From: Bacteroidia bacterium
Lineage (GTDB): Bacteria > Bacteroidota > Bacteroidia > Flavobacteriales_D > Cryomorphaceae
Direction of reading: 5' to 3'
Assembly (NCBI GenBank): GCA_030427905.1
Contig: JAUICL010000001.1
Location: forward strand, 434,001 to 498,000
DNA length: 64,000 nucleotides
In this document: positions 1 through 9,194 of the stretch, piece after piece
Layout of the letters: the number at the start of each line of letters is the position of its first letter
Numbering within the stretch: position 1 is the first letter of the stretch
The notes under the pieces: model-generated
Told to the model about the DNA's origin: nothing
What the model saw: only the letters and a program-made list of their open reading frames with translations
The model's database searches: none
Made by a program: the position numbers and the translations under genes

Positions 1-1
1 A

Positions 2-2179
2 GCTTTCGTAGAGGACCGATACACCGACTTGTTTCAGAATGCTTCAGACTTGATACATGGAGTGGGAGTAGATGGAAAACTGAAGTACGCCAATACAGCT
101 TGGTACAATACACTTGGCTATTCGAAGGCAGAAATGAAGGGAATGGATGTGACTAACATCCTGATTGAAGACCAGCGTGCGGCCTATTCCATTTATCTGG
201 AAAAGGTGATAGGTGGTACGGAAAAAGGTCCGCGTATGTGGACTTTGCAAACCAAAACAGGCGAGCATATCTACATTGAAGCCATCTCAGATGTAAACTT
301 GGTAGCTGGAGACATTCACTCGGTGAGAAGTATCATGCGCGACATCACCAATACCCGAAAAACAGAAGAAATTGCCCAGAAGCAGGCGGCAAAAATTGAT
401 GCAATTTTCGAAGGTAGTCGAATGCTGTTTTGGACCGTAAACATGAAAACGGCATTAACTTCCTTTAATTCACTTTATGCAAGAGCTATCTACAATCTCT
501 ATGGTAAGTACCCTGAAATACAAATGGATGAATCGCTTCCAAAACCAAAATTTGCCGACGATCACTACCATAGCTATTGGGAAGAAAAGTATGCAGAAGT
601 AATAGAGACAGGAAGAAATGTGAGTTTTCAGACTGAAACGGTAAACCAAGATGGCACGATCAATTATAGGGAGATATACCTAAATCCGATTTGGGAAAAC
701 TCTTCAAAGAAGAAGATGTTGGAGATTGCAGGGATGGCAATTGATATTACTGATAAAAAAGAAGCAGAAAAGAAAATTAAGTCTCAGTCGGAGCAATTGA
801 AAGCCATTTTTAACTCAACTCCGCACATGATTTGGGCTATCGACCTCGAGGGAAGAGTTACATCCATGAACAAGGCATTTGCAGAGCAGATGAAAGAGCG
901 GTTCGGAATAACAATGAAGGAAGGCACTGTTATGAAAAACTTGAGCGACAACCAGTCTGAAGAAGCGCGCATAAGATGGCAAAACGCCTTGAGATATGTA
1001 GCTGAAGGGAATACCCTTCACTTTGAGATGACATCGTTGGATATGCATGGAACAGAACATATTGATGACATCTTTATATCGCCAATATTCAATGATGATG
1101 GTGAAGTAGTTGAAATTTCTGGACTTTCACAGACAGTTACGTTCAAAAAAACAGCTGAGCTAAAGCTCAAAGAGCAGGCGGCCAAAATCAGCGCTATTTT
1201 TGATAGTTCCGCCATGCTCATTTGGACCATGGACCAAAAAGGTAGACTTGTTTCCTACAATAAAGTTTTTGCCGATAGCTTTTTCTCATTGAAGGGAGAA
1301 GATATCAGTCTTGGAAGTGTATTCATTGAATTGATAAAGAATAACTTAAAGCCGATAGCCTATCGCAACATCAAGCGATACATAAAAGCAGCGTTCAAAG
1401 GCGAAAAGCAACAATTCGAGGGAGTACTCTACAATTTGAGAGGAAAAAAGACCTGGATGGAAACCTTTGTAAATCCGATTTATTCGGATAACAATGAAAT
1501 TAGAGAGGTAACTTGCATGTCATATGAAATCACCGATAAAAAGGAGATTCAGCAGCAAATGAAGGAGACCATTCAAGAAAAAGAAATATTGCTGCAGGAG
1601 GTACACCACCGTGTGAAGAACAACTTGCAGGTGATAAGCAGTATTCTCAATCTTCAATCTTCGTATGTTAAGGATGAAAACTCGCTGAACATCTTACGTG
1701 AAAGTCAGAACCGAATAAAGTCTATGAGCTTTATTCACGAATCACTCTACCACACGGGCAATTTCTCAAAAATTGAGTTTAGTGAGTATATCCATAGTTT
1801 GGCAAAAAATCTGATTCACTCGTACAGTTTAGAAACGGCGGCCATTGAGTTGGATGTAGACTTTCAGAAGACTTCGCTTTTGCTCGATCAAGCTATTCCT
1901 TGCGGGCTGATCGCAAATGAGATTCTTTCCAACGCACTCAAGTATGCCTTTAAAGGGAGAGAAAAAGGAAAGATTTCATGTAGAATTGGGAGTCAGAAAG
2001 GAAAGGTTACCATGGAGATAGGTGATGACGGTGTGGGCTTACCTCCAGATCTGGATGTAGCTAATTCAGAGACCCTTGGGCTTCAGTTAGTATACACCTT
2101 AATCGAGCAGTTAAGTGCTACAATTCAAGTGGATACAAAATCCGGAACGAATTATTTAATTACTTTTGACAAACAATAA
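2..2179 (+). CDS. PAS-repeat sensor histidine kinase (HisKA_2 type), 5' end cut by window
   Basis: The frame is open from base 2, so the gene starts outside the window; the TTG at 29 lies inside a PAS domain and is not a real start. Counting from that TTG, four PAS-like segments lie near residues 1-110, 120-247, 255-375 and 385-505, then a HisKA_2 dimerisation domain with the motif EVHHRVKNNLQ (phospho-acceptor His about 526 or 527) and an HATPase domain with an N box (ANEILSNALKYAF) and a G box (GDDGVGLP). No membrane segment is visible in this part, so it looks cytosolic unless the missing N-terminus adds one. It most likely phosphorylates the response regulator that starts 9 bases downstream. 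Confidence 0.93.
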   Translation, partial: AFVEDRYTDLFQNASDLIHGVGVDGKLKYANTAWYNTLGYSKAEMKGMDVTNILIEDQRAAYSIYLEKVIGGTEKGPRMWTLQTKTGEHIYIEAISDVNLVAGDIHSVRSIMRDITNTRKTEEIAQKQAAKIDAIFEGSRMLFWTVNMKTALTSFNSLYARAIYNLYGKYPEIQMDESLPKPKFADDHYHSYWEEKYAEVIETGRNVSFQTETVNQDGTINYREIYLNPIWENSSKKKMLEIAGMAIDITDKKEAEKKIKSQSEQLKAIFNSTPHMIWAIDLEGRVTSMNKAFAEQMKERFGITMKEGTVMKNLSDNQSEEARIRWQNALRYVAEGNTLHFEMTSLDMHGTEHIDDIFISPIFNDDGEVVEISGLSQTVTFKKTAELKLKEQAAKISAIFDSSAMLIWTMDQKGRLVSYNKVFADSFFSLKGEDISLGSVFIELIKNNLKPIAYRNIKRYIKAAFKGEKQQFEGVLYNLRGKKTWMETFVNPIYSDNNEIREVTCMSYEITDKKEIQQQMKETIQEKEILLQEVHHRVKNNLQVISSILNLQSSYVKDENSLNILRESQNRIKSMSFIHESLYHTGNFSKIEFSEYIHSLAKNLIHSYSLETAAIELDVDFQKTSLLLDQAIPCGLIANEILSNALKYAFKGREKGKISCRIGSQKGKVTMEIGDDGVGLPPDLDVANSETLGLQLVYTLIEQLSATIQVDTKSGTNYLITFDKQ

Positions 2180-2188
2180 TAGGCAATT

Positions 2189-2941
2189 ATGGCTAAGACA
2201 AATGTACTAGTGATTGAAGATGAAAGCATTGTCTCGAAAGACATTCAGCATAGTCTCAAGAAGCTGGGATACAATGTAGTAGGTTCTGCTGCGAGTGGTG
2301 AGAAAGCAATAGAGCTTGCACTTGAGCTGAAACCTGATATTGTATTGATGGATATTATGCTCCAGGGAGAGCTAACCGGGATAGAAGCCGCTGAGCAAAT
2401 CAGAGCTGCAATCAATATACCAGTGGTATATCTTACGGCTTATGCCGATGAGGGAACACTGGCAAAAGCGAAGGTGACAGAGCCACATGGCTACATCATA
2501 AAACCGTTCAAAGAGATCGATATTCACACTTCCATAGAGATGGCTATTTACAAGCACATGAAGGAAGCGGAAGTTTTAAAAGAAAGAGATCTCTTATACT
2601 CTTTGGTGGATGGAAAAGAATCGCGGGACTTTATATTCGTGAAAGCCAATTCACGATTGGTCAAGCTCAAGACAGAAGATATTTACTTTGTAGAAGCGCT
2701 GAAAGATTATGTGGTAATCAATGCTTTAACTACGCGTTATACCATTCACTCTACAATGAAAGACATTGAGCGAAAGCTTCCTTCTGAAGAGTTTATCCGC
2801 GTGCATCGTTCGTTTATCGTTCGTTTGGACAAGATCGCAGCTATCGAGCAGCCAAACTTGATTTTGGAAAACGATAAAAAGGTCATTCCAATTGGTGGGT
2901 CTTACAAAGAAGATCTGAACAAGCGAATAAACCTCGTTTAA
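2189..2941 (+). CDS. Response regulator, receiver plus LytTR DNA-binding domain
   Basis: This is a 250-residue two-domain transcription factor. Residues 1-120 form a CheY-like receiver with the acidic pair EDE at 10-12, phospho-acceptor Asp55 in DIVLMDIML, and the conserved Lys in GYIIKPF. Residues about 145-250 are a LytTR domain (VKANSRLVKLKTEDIYFVEALKDYV, ending EEFIRVHRSFIV), which binds DNA through beta-strands. It starts 9 bases after the kinase stop codon, so the two form an operon and a likely cognate pair. Targets cannot be read from the sequence. Its stop codon overlaps the converging RNase R gene by four bases. Confidence 0.95.
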   Translation: MAKTNVLVIEDESIVSKDIQHSLKKLGYNVVGSAASGEKAIELALELKPDIVLMDIMLQGELTGIEAAEQIRAAINIPVVYLTAYADEGTLAKAKVTEPHGYIIKPFKEIDIHTSIEMAIYKHMKEAEVLKERDLLYSLVDGKESRDFIFVKANSRLVKLKTEDIYFVEALKDYVVINALTTRYTIHSTMKDIERKLPSEEFIRVHRSFIVRLDKIAAIEQPNLILENDKKVIPIGGSYKEDLNKRINLV

Positions 2942-5091
2942 AGCATTCTAAACTCGAGTTGTTTTTGGCTTATATCAGCAGCGAACAATTCGACATTAAT
3001 CGGGTCTCCAAACTCAAACACTTCCTTGTATCTGATACCAATGATACGATTGGTTTTTTCATCGTAGCGGTACCGGTCATCATCCATGGTTGAGAGCGGA
3101 ATCATTCCTTCAATTTTTGTGTCGACTAGCTCCACAAAAATGCCCCATTTGTTCATGCCGTTGATCACCCCCTGAAAGGAAGATCCGATTTTATCAAGCA
3201 TAAATTCGACTTGCTTGTACTTGATAGATGAACGCTCTGCTTCAGCGGCCATTTTCTCCATGTAACTGCTGTGCTTGCACGATTTATCTAAGGACTCAAT
3301 TTTGGGTGGAGCTTTCTCCTTGCTGTAGGCATCAATTAACCGATGAACGATTAGATCAGGGTACCGGCGAATAGGGGATGTGAAGTGCGTGTAGAAATCA
3401 AAAGCCAACCCGTAGTGACCAATGTTCTCCGTTTCATAGGTGGCCTTAGCCATAGCTCTGATTGCCATTTGCTTAATTACATCTTCTTCCGTTTTTCCCT
3501 TCACTTGCTGCATCAGTTCATTAAGCGCCTCAGAAGCGTGCTCGGGACGTGCGCTTTTAAGCTTGTATCCAAGTCGATGTACGAAGTCTTTTAGAATTTT
3601 GAGTTTGTCTGGATCTGGAAGATCATGCACGCGGTAAATGAACGGCTTCGGTGGTCCAGACTTTGGTTTTCCAACAAACTGAGCAACTCTTCGATTGGCT
3701 AATAGCATAAACTCTTCAATGAGAAAATTAGCTTCCTTCAAAACCTTCTTGTAAACGCCTGTAGGTTTGCCATCATCATCTAAATTGAATTTGACTTCAA
3801 CACCGCCAAATTCCAAAGCACCAGCGTTCATTCGTTGCTTGCGCATATCGCTAGCCCAAGCATGCAACTGGAGTATTTCTTCCTTAAAATCTCCATCTGC
3901 GCCTTCTATTATCTCTTGGGCTTCTTCGTAAGTAAATCTTCTATCGCTGTGTATGACGGTTTTACCAAACCACTCTTCGAGTACTTCGCCTTTCTCGTTT
4001 AGCTCAAAAACAGCCGACATACAGAGCTTGTCTTCTTTGGGCCTGAGCGAACAAACAAGGTTTGATAGAACTTCGGGCAACATAGGAATGACCCGATCCA
4101 CTAAGTAAACGGAAGTGGCTCTTTGACGAGCTTCTTTGTCTATGATATCGTTGGGCTGCACGTAGTGACTAACATCGGCTATGTGGATTCCCACTTCGTA
4201 TCGGTTTTCTTTTATTTTTCGTAGACTCAGCGCATCATCAAAATCCTTAGCATCATGCGGATCTATTGTAAAGGTGGTCACCTTTCGAAAATCTTTCCGC
4301 TTAGCTATTTCGGCTTCTGAAATTTCCACGTCGATCTGACTGGCTTCTTTCTCTACAGCTTCTGGAAATTCGAATGGTAAACCAAACTCAGCCATGATGG
4401 CATGCATTTCGGTTTCGTGCAGGCCGGGTTTGCCCAATACAGCGATTATTTCTCCGAAAGGAGATTTGTCGGGATCCGTCCAATCCAAGAATTTGACAAT
4501 GACTTTATCTCCGTTTTCGGCATTATTGAGTTTAGAGCGGTCGACGAAGAAATCGGTGTGATCGCGCTGCGAAGTGGAGATAACAAAAGCGTGTTTTGGA
4601 GACACTTCCAGAACACCTACAAACTGAGTCTTATTTCGCTCAACAACCTTGCTCACTTTTCCTTCTGGTTTTCCACGTTTCCAACCGATTATGGATACTT
4701 CTACATCATCACCGTGAAATGCTAGACCAGTGTTGTTGTTGGAAACAAACACCTCTTCCGTACTATCGTAGAGCTGTACATAGGCCGCTCCCGATTTCAA
4801 GAATTCAATTTTTCCTTTCAAGAGGGCTACCTGAGACGGATGTATTTCAAATTTTCCGATCGAAGGCTGAACGAGCATCTCAATATCTACCAGCTCATTG
4901 AGGGTTTTGAGCACGAGTTTTCTTCCCTCCGACATCGTAATATTGAGCCTTGCAGACATCTGCTTATAGTTGTACACTTTTCCCGGATTCGACCTGAATT
5001 CACTCATGATTTCAGCTCTCAAACTCGCTTTATTTACAGTGCGTTGCCCAACTTTATTTGGCTTCCTACGGTTTTTGTTCTTTCTTCCCAT
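2938..5091 (-). CDS. rnr: Ribonuclease R
   Basis: A 717-residue RNB-family 3'-5' exoribonuclease that degrades structured RNA. An N-terminal basic stretch (MGRKNKNRRKPNKVGQ) and a winged-helix region precede the cold-shock-like domains. The catalytic RNB domain contains the metal-binding Asp cluster in TFTIDPHDAKDFDDALS, and the C-terminal S1 domain reads GVINGMNKWGIFVELVDTKIEGM. Length is normal for Bacteroidota RNase R, without a long lysine-rich tail. It starts at an ATG. It converges with the response regulator and diverges from ferritin. Confidence 0.96.
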   Translation of the reverse strand: MGRKNKNRRKPNKVGQRTVNKASLRAEIMSEFRSNPGKVYNYKQMSARLNITMSEGRKLVLKTLNELVDIEMLVQPSIGKFEIHPSQVALLKGKIEFLKSGAAYVQLYDSTEEVFVSNNNTGLAFHGDDVEVSIIGWKRGKPEGKVSKVVERNKTQFVGVLEVSPKHAFVISTSQRDHTDFFVDRSKLNNAENGDKVIVKFLDWTDPDKSPFGEIIAVLGKPGLHETEMHAIMAEFGLPFEFPEAVEKEASQIDVEISEAEIAKRKDFRKVTTFTIDPHDAKDFDDALSLRKIKENRYEVGIHIADVSHYVQPNDIIDKEARQRATSVYLVDRVIPMLPEVLSNLVCSLRPKEDKLCMSAVFELNEKGEVLEEWFGKTVIHSDRRFTYEEAQEIIEGADGDFKEEILQLHAWASDMRKQRMNAGALEFGGVEVKFNLDDDGKPTGVYKKVLKEANFLIEEFMLLANRRVAQFVGKPKSGPPKPFIYRVHDLPDPDKLKILKDFVHRLGYKLKSARPEHASEALNELMQQVKGKTEEDVIKQMAIRAMAKATYETENIGHYGLAFDFYTHFTSPIRRYPDLIVHRLIDAYSKEKAPPKIESLDKSCKHSSYMEKMAAEAERSSIKYKQVEFMLDKIGSSFQGVINGMNKWGIFVELVDTKIEGMIPLSTMDDDRYRYDEKTNRIIGIRYKEVFEFGDPINVELFAADISQKQLEFRML

Positions 5092-5206
5092 TAAGGGTCA
5101 AGATAGATAAAGAAATGCCATGAGAATTGACCGTTTCAGCTTTCTTTCCACACATTAGAACCAATCTAAAATAGTGTCAACATAGGAGAAAGCGGTTATT
5201 CCTTGT

Positions 5207-5214
5207 TATTTTTG
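5207..5214 (+). promoter_or_regulatory. Bacteroidota -7 promoter element of the ferritin gene
   Basis: TATTTTTG fits the TAnnTTTG consensus of the main Bacteroidota sigma factor and lies 18 bases before the ferritin ATG. No convincing TTTG element is seen at -33, so this is a moderate call. Confidence 0.5.
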
Positions 5215-5232
5215 AGTAAAACCAATTGAACT

Positions 5233-5730
5233 ATGCTATCAAAAACAGTGGAAGCGTCACTGAACGCTCAAATAGAAGTAGAAGCCTCATCATCACAATT
5301 TTACCTCGCAATGGCTTCATGGGCCGAGAATGAAGGGATGAACGGAGTGGCTACATTCCTGTATCGGCACAGCGATGAGGAAAGAGACCACATGCTGAAA
5401 CTGATCAAATATGTGAATGAACGTGGAGGTCATGCAGAGATTCCACCGCTCGAAAAACCACCAAAAAAGTTCTCTTCATTAAAAGCTGTGTTTGAACAAT
5501 TGTTTGAGCATGAATTGGAAGTAACTAACCAGATTCATGGGGTTGTAGACCTTTGTTTGCAAGAAAAAGATTACACGACGCATAACTTTATGCAGTGGTA
5601 CGTATCTGAACAAATTGAAGAAGAAGCGCTAGCGAGAACTATCCTCGATCGACTTAATCTTATTGGAAATGATAAAGGAGGGCTCTATTTGTTTGATAGA
5701 GATATCGAGAACCTCGCTCAGAACGGATAG
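5233..5730 (+). CDS. ftnA: Non-haem ferritin
   Basis: A 165-residue bacterial ferritin that oxidises and stores iron in a 24-subunit shell in the cytosol. The ferroxidase residues are visible as Glu in NAQIEVEASSSQFYLAM, the E-x2-H pair in HSDEERDHMLKLI, a Glu in FEHELEVTNQIHG and a Gln in WYVSEQIEEEALA. Length matches FtnA, and the haem ligand Met of bacterioferritins is not apparent. It stands alone, with its own promoter upstream and a weak hairpin after the stop. Confidence 0.95.
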   Translation: MLSKTVEASLNAQIEVEASSSQFYLAMASWAENEGMNGVATFLYRHSDEERDHMLKLIKYVNERGGHAEIPPLEKPPKKFSSLKAVFEQLFEHELEVTNQIHGVVDLCLQEKDYTTHNFMQWYVSEQIEEEALARTILDRLNLIGNDKGGLYLFDRDIENLAQNG

Positions 5731-5742
5731 TTCGTTTTATTC

Positions 5743-5771
5743 GAGAATGCGAAACTTTTTCCATTCTCTTT
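5743..5771 (+). terminator. Possible terminator after ferritin
   Basis: Inverted repeat GAGAATG / CATTCTC with a 12-base loop, followed by a short T-rich stretch, 12 bases after the ferritin stop codon. The stem is short and the T tract weak, so this is tentative. Confidence 0.4.
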
Positions 5772-5881
5772 CGTAGGGACAAATGCGTCCTTATTCAATT
5801 TGAATGGTTGAAAAGAATTAAATTGAATGGGAATGTTGGTGCGCTAATCTGATACATTAGCTACACACCGAATGGTGTACT

Positions 5882-6412
5882 ATGAAGAAAATTCTACTTG
5901 TAATATTCGCTTTTTCAGCGATGACATCCTTTGCTCAACAGCTCCCGACTATGCGGGCCAAGGATACTGCTGCCATAATTAAAGCGACATTCATCTACAA
6001 CTTTTCGAAGCAAGTAGATTGGCCATCGGAGTATAAATCCGGCAACTTTGTGATTTCCATCATGGGAAGTTCGAGCGTACACGAAGAGCTGGTAAAAGGC
6101 TATAGCTCAAAGCAAGTAGGGAGCCAGCAGATCGAAATAAGAAAACTTTCTAAAACAACCAAAATCAGTCAATGCCACGTGCTATACGTGGGCCGCGACT
6201 GCTTCGACATTCTTCCAGACATAGCCAAATCACTGGAGGGAACGCCTACATTGATCGTTGCAGATCAAATAGGTGCATTAGATAAGGGTGCAGCTATCAA
6301 TTTTGTGGTAGATGGACCCGATTTTGATTTTGAACTCAGTGAGAATAACGCAACAGATAGACAGCTGTTTATTAGTTCGACGTTAAAAAGTCTAGCCATT
6401 CGGATAAAATAG
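5882..6412 (+). CDS. YfiR-family (DUF4154) periplasmic protein
   Basis: A 176-residue secreted protein with a signal peptide (MKKILLVIFAFSAMTSFAQQ). The body matches the YfiR/DUF4154 pattern: an N-terminal AIIKATFIYNFSKQVDWP, a central CHVLYVGRD and the late GAAINFVVDG with LFISSTLKSLAI. In Pseudomonas YfiR is a periplasmic repressor of a membrane diguanylate cyclase. Here it opens a three-gene operon with a TPR-like protein and a membrane-bound SpoIIE phosphatase, so its partner is probably the periplasmic part of that phosphatase (inference). A small ACACC-GAAT-GGTGT hairpin sits directly before the ATG. Confidence 0.88.
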   Translation: MKKILLVIFAFSAMTSFAQQLPTMRAKDTAAIIKATFIYNFSKQVDWPSEYKSGNFVISIMGSSSVHEELVKGYSSKQVGSQQIEIRKLSKTTKISQCHVLYVGRDCFDILPDIAKSLEGTPTLIVADQIGALDKGAAINFVVDGPDFDFELSENNATDRQLFISSTLKSLAIRIK

Positions 6413-6416
6413 CCTC

Positions 6417-7328
6417 ATGAAAAAACTGATATACATATGGATTTTTGTGATCGCTATACCATCGGTAGTAGTAGGTCAGGGATCGGAGCTTGTGGAGCAA
6501 GCCTACTTGCTGTATAAGAAAGACAGCTTAACGGCTGCCGCTACTCTTATAGACGAGTACGTGAGCACAAAGAAAGGGAGCACTGACAATACGGCCTGGC
6601 ATATACGTGGGTTTATCTATAAGAACATTTACATTAAGCTAGATGGTGGACAAGAGAACCTGAATAGCAAGGCAAGAGAAGAGGCGCTTAAATCTTTCAA
6701 GAAATCGGTGGTGTATGATGAGGGAGGAAAGTATAACGTTCAAAACACAAAGGCACTTAAGTTTCTAGCAGTCACATATTTTAATAATGCATCTGATATA
6801 ATTCTCAAGCAAGACCCCAATACGATCGAAGATGCCAATGAGTATTATTTGACTTACAAAGAGACAATTGTATTTTTGGCTCCTGATACATCGCTAAAGG
6901 AAAATGATGTAAAGTTTAACCTGGCTATGTGTACAGGACATAGAAAAATCTATGAGCGTGATAGGATAGCGAATAGTGAGCATTGGGATAAATCAAATGA
7001 GTACCTGAAAACCGTGCTTGAGATTGATGCAGAAAGTTTTGAAGCAAACTACTCCCTTGGTGTTTCACACTACAATCATGGAGCCTATACCCTTGAGAAG
7101 CTTCCTGAAACGGAAGGCATCATAGACATGTATGAGATCATGCACGAGGGAACTCGAAGTATAGAGCTTGCCCTTCCATTTATGCTCCGAGCATATGAGA
7201 TTGATTCTACAAAAATTGAAGTTGTAAAGGGACTCAGAATTATCTATTTCAACTTGAATAAAGAGAAAGAAAGCCAGTTCTATGGCGATCAAGAGAAAGA
7301 GCTTCGCGAACAACAAGGAAAGCTATAA
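6417..7328 (+). CDS. Secreted TPR-like protein of unknown function
   Basis: A 303-residue protein with a signal peptide ending near VVVGQG. The mature part is alpha-helical with spaced TPR-like segments, for example EQAYLLYKKDSLTAAATLIDE, SNEYLKTVLEIDAESFEANY and MLRAYEIDSTKIEVVKGL. It starts four bases after the YfiR-like gene and ends 27 bases before the phosphatase, so it is part of the same operon. I infer a periplasmic scaffold role; no catalytic motif is seen. Confidence 0.8.
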   Translation: MKKLIYIWIFVIAIPSVVVGQGSELVEQAYLLYKKDSLTAAATLIDEYVSTKKGSTDNTAWHIRGFIYKNIYIKLDGGQENLNSKAREEALKSFKKSVVYDEGGKYNVQNTKALKFLAVTYFNNASDIILKQDPNTIEDANEYYLTYKETIVFLAPDTSLKENDVKFNLAMCTGHRKIYERDRIANSEHWDKSNEYLKTVLEIDAESFEANYSLGVSHYNHGAYTLEKLPETEGIIDMYEIMHEGTRSIELALPFMLRAYEIDSTKIEVVKGLRIIYFNLNKEKESQFYGDQEKELREQQGKL

Positions 7329-7355
7329 GCGTATCAACTTCTAGGCAAATTGCGC

Positions 7356-9185
7356 ATGGGATTTAGATTAACCATAGGTCGGAAAATTGGATCGGGTTTT
7401 GCCCTGGTTTTGTTGGCGACCTTGGTGATCTTCGTATTGACCTACGACACGCTCAAAACAGGCCGAACAATCAATGACAAGATCAATAAGGTATACAACC
7501 CGAGCGTTGCCTATCTGGATCAATTAAAAAGCAGTGTCCTCCGGTCGCGAACCTTAATCAACAACTGGGCTTTTGTACCATCTAGAGAAGATACCAAGGA
7601 AAAAATGACCTTGGTGAAGCTCATAAATGAAGATATGCCTGGAATTAAGTACAGCATTGATTCATTGAGTGTCAATTGGGAGGAAAGCGAAATCCTTCAA
7701 AAGGAAAAGATCTACGGAGAGCTCGACAAGCTGCTAGCGATGTACTCCGAAGTTCAGTCGCAGCTGCGTGATATGCAGAGCTATGACAACCCCATGGTTC
7801 GTTTTAGCATGATCGAGTACGCGGAAGACGACGGATATATTTATCAGCAAGCAAACACGGTATTGAATGCGCTAGACGCATTGATTTTAGAACAACAATC
7901 CAATACCACTCGCGATAGTGTAACCATGATTTCATCGTTCAATACCCTTGAGCGTCTTTTGAAAAACATGGGTGTTCTCTTGCTCATATTTGGTGTGATC
8001 ATCGCAACCTTTACGGTAAAGAGTATTACTTCGCCCGTATTTAAGCTAAGGCATATGCTGATTGAACTCGGTAAGGGAAAAATTCCATCAGAGACGATGG
8101 TTCATACCAAGGACGAGATCGGTCAAATGTCTGTAGCCATGTCTAATTTAGTAGACGGACTAAAGCGCACAACGGAATTTGCCAATCAGGTTGGAAAGGG
8201 GAATTTTGAAACCCATTACGAGCCCCTTTCAAAAGACGATGTGTTGGGCAATGCCCTCCTAGTCATGAGAGATGGCCTGAAGAAGAACGAAGAGGAGCTA
8301 AAGCGAAACGAGCAAGAACTCGAGCGCAAAGTTGAAGAGCGAACGAGAGAACTGGAGAAGGAAAAGAACAAGGTAGAGCGTCAGAACAAAGAGCACAAAG
8401 AGCTTTTAGAGAACATTACCGCTAGTATTCACTATGCAAAGAGACTTCAAGACAATATTCTTCCGGTAGAAAGCATTGTAAAGCAAGCTTTGCCCGAGAG
8501 CTTCATTTTCTTTAAGCCAAAGGACATCGTTTCCGGCGACTTTTACTTCGTTCAGGAAATAGGTCAGAAGGTTGTGTTTGCCGCTGTAGACTGCACAGGT
8601 CATGGTGTACCAGGAGCATTCATGAGTTTGGTAGGACACAATGCACTCAATCGTGCAATTGCAGAGAATCAAGATTTGGATCCGGGCAAGGTGCTCAATT
8701 CACTTCGTTTTCACGCGGCCAATGCATTTAGCCGTTCTACATCCGACAATACTGACACCATAAAAGATGGGATGGATGTGGCCCTCTGTGTATATGATCG
8801 TTCAAATGCTACAGTAGCCTATTCTGGGGCGTTTAACCCATTATACATCGTTAGGAATGGGGAGCTTTCGATCTATCGAGCAGACAAAATATCTATTGGC
8901 TCTCCTGACAAATTAGTGACGGGCTTTTCTACTCAAACCATCGCTCTCGAAAAAGGCGATATGCTGTACATTTTCTCAGACGGCTACGTCGATCAATTTG
9001 GTGGTGAAAAGGGCAAAAAATTCCTTTATAAGCCATTTAGAGAAATGCTCACAGCTATTTCTACTCTTCCGGTAGAAGACCAGAACACCGAATTGGCTTC
9101 AAGAATGGACTTGTGGCGACTTGGTGGAGCACAAGTGCAAGAGCAAATCGACGATATGCTCATCATTGGTGTGCGACACACATAG
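7356..9185 (+). CDS. Membrane-bound HAMP and SpoIIE-type PP2C phosphatase
   Basis: About 609 residues. One membrane helix near residues 8-30, a helical periplasmic sensor region of about 170 residues, a second helix (MGVLLLIFGVIIATFTV), a HAMP domain, a charged coiled coil (NEQELERKVEERTRELEKEK) and a C-terminal PP2C/SpoIIE domain with metal-binding residues in SGDFYFV, AAVDCTGHGVPGAFMS and IFSDGYVDQFGG. This enzyme class dephosphorylates anti-sigma-factor antagonists or similar Ser/Thr proteins. ATG 7356 is preferred over the TTG at 7350. It is the last gene of the YfiR-TPR-phosphatase operon. Confidence 0.93.
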   Translation: MGFRLTIGRKIGSGFALVLLATLVIFVLTYDTLKTGRTINDKINKVYNPSVAYLDQLKSSVLRSRTLINNWAFVPSREDTKEKMTLVKLINEDMPGIKYSIDSLSVNWEESEILQKEKIYGELDKLLAMYSEVQSQLRDMQSYDNPMVRFSMIEYAEDDGYIYQQANTVLNALDALILEQQSNTTRDSVTMISSFNTLERLLKNMGVLLLIFGVIIATFTVKSITSPVFKLRHMLIELGKGKIPSETMVHTKDEIGQMSVAMSNLVDGLKRTTEFANQVGKGNFETHYEPLSKDDVLGNALLVMRDGLKKNEEELKRNEQELERKVEERTRELEKEKNKVERQNKEHKELLENITASIHYAKRLQDNILPVESIVKQALPESFIFFKPKDIVSGDFYFVQEIGQKVVFAAVDCTGHGVPGAFMSLVGHNALNRAIAENQDLDPGKVLNSLRFHAANAFSRSTSDNTDTIKDGMDVALCVYDRSNATVAYSGAFNPLYIVRNGELSIYRADKISIGSPDKLVTGFSTQTIALEKGDMLYIFSDGYVDQFGGEKGKKFLYKPFREMLTAISTLPVEDQNTELASRMDLWRLGGAQVQEQIDDMLIIGVRHT

Positions 9186-9194
9186 TCTGATTTC

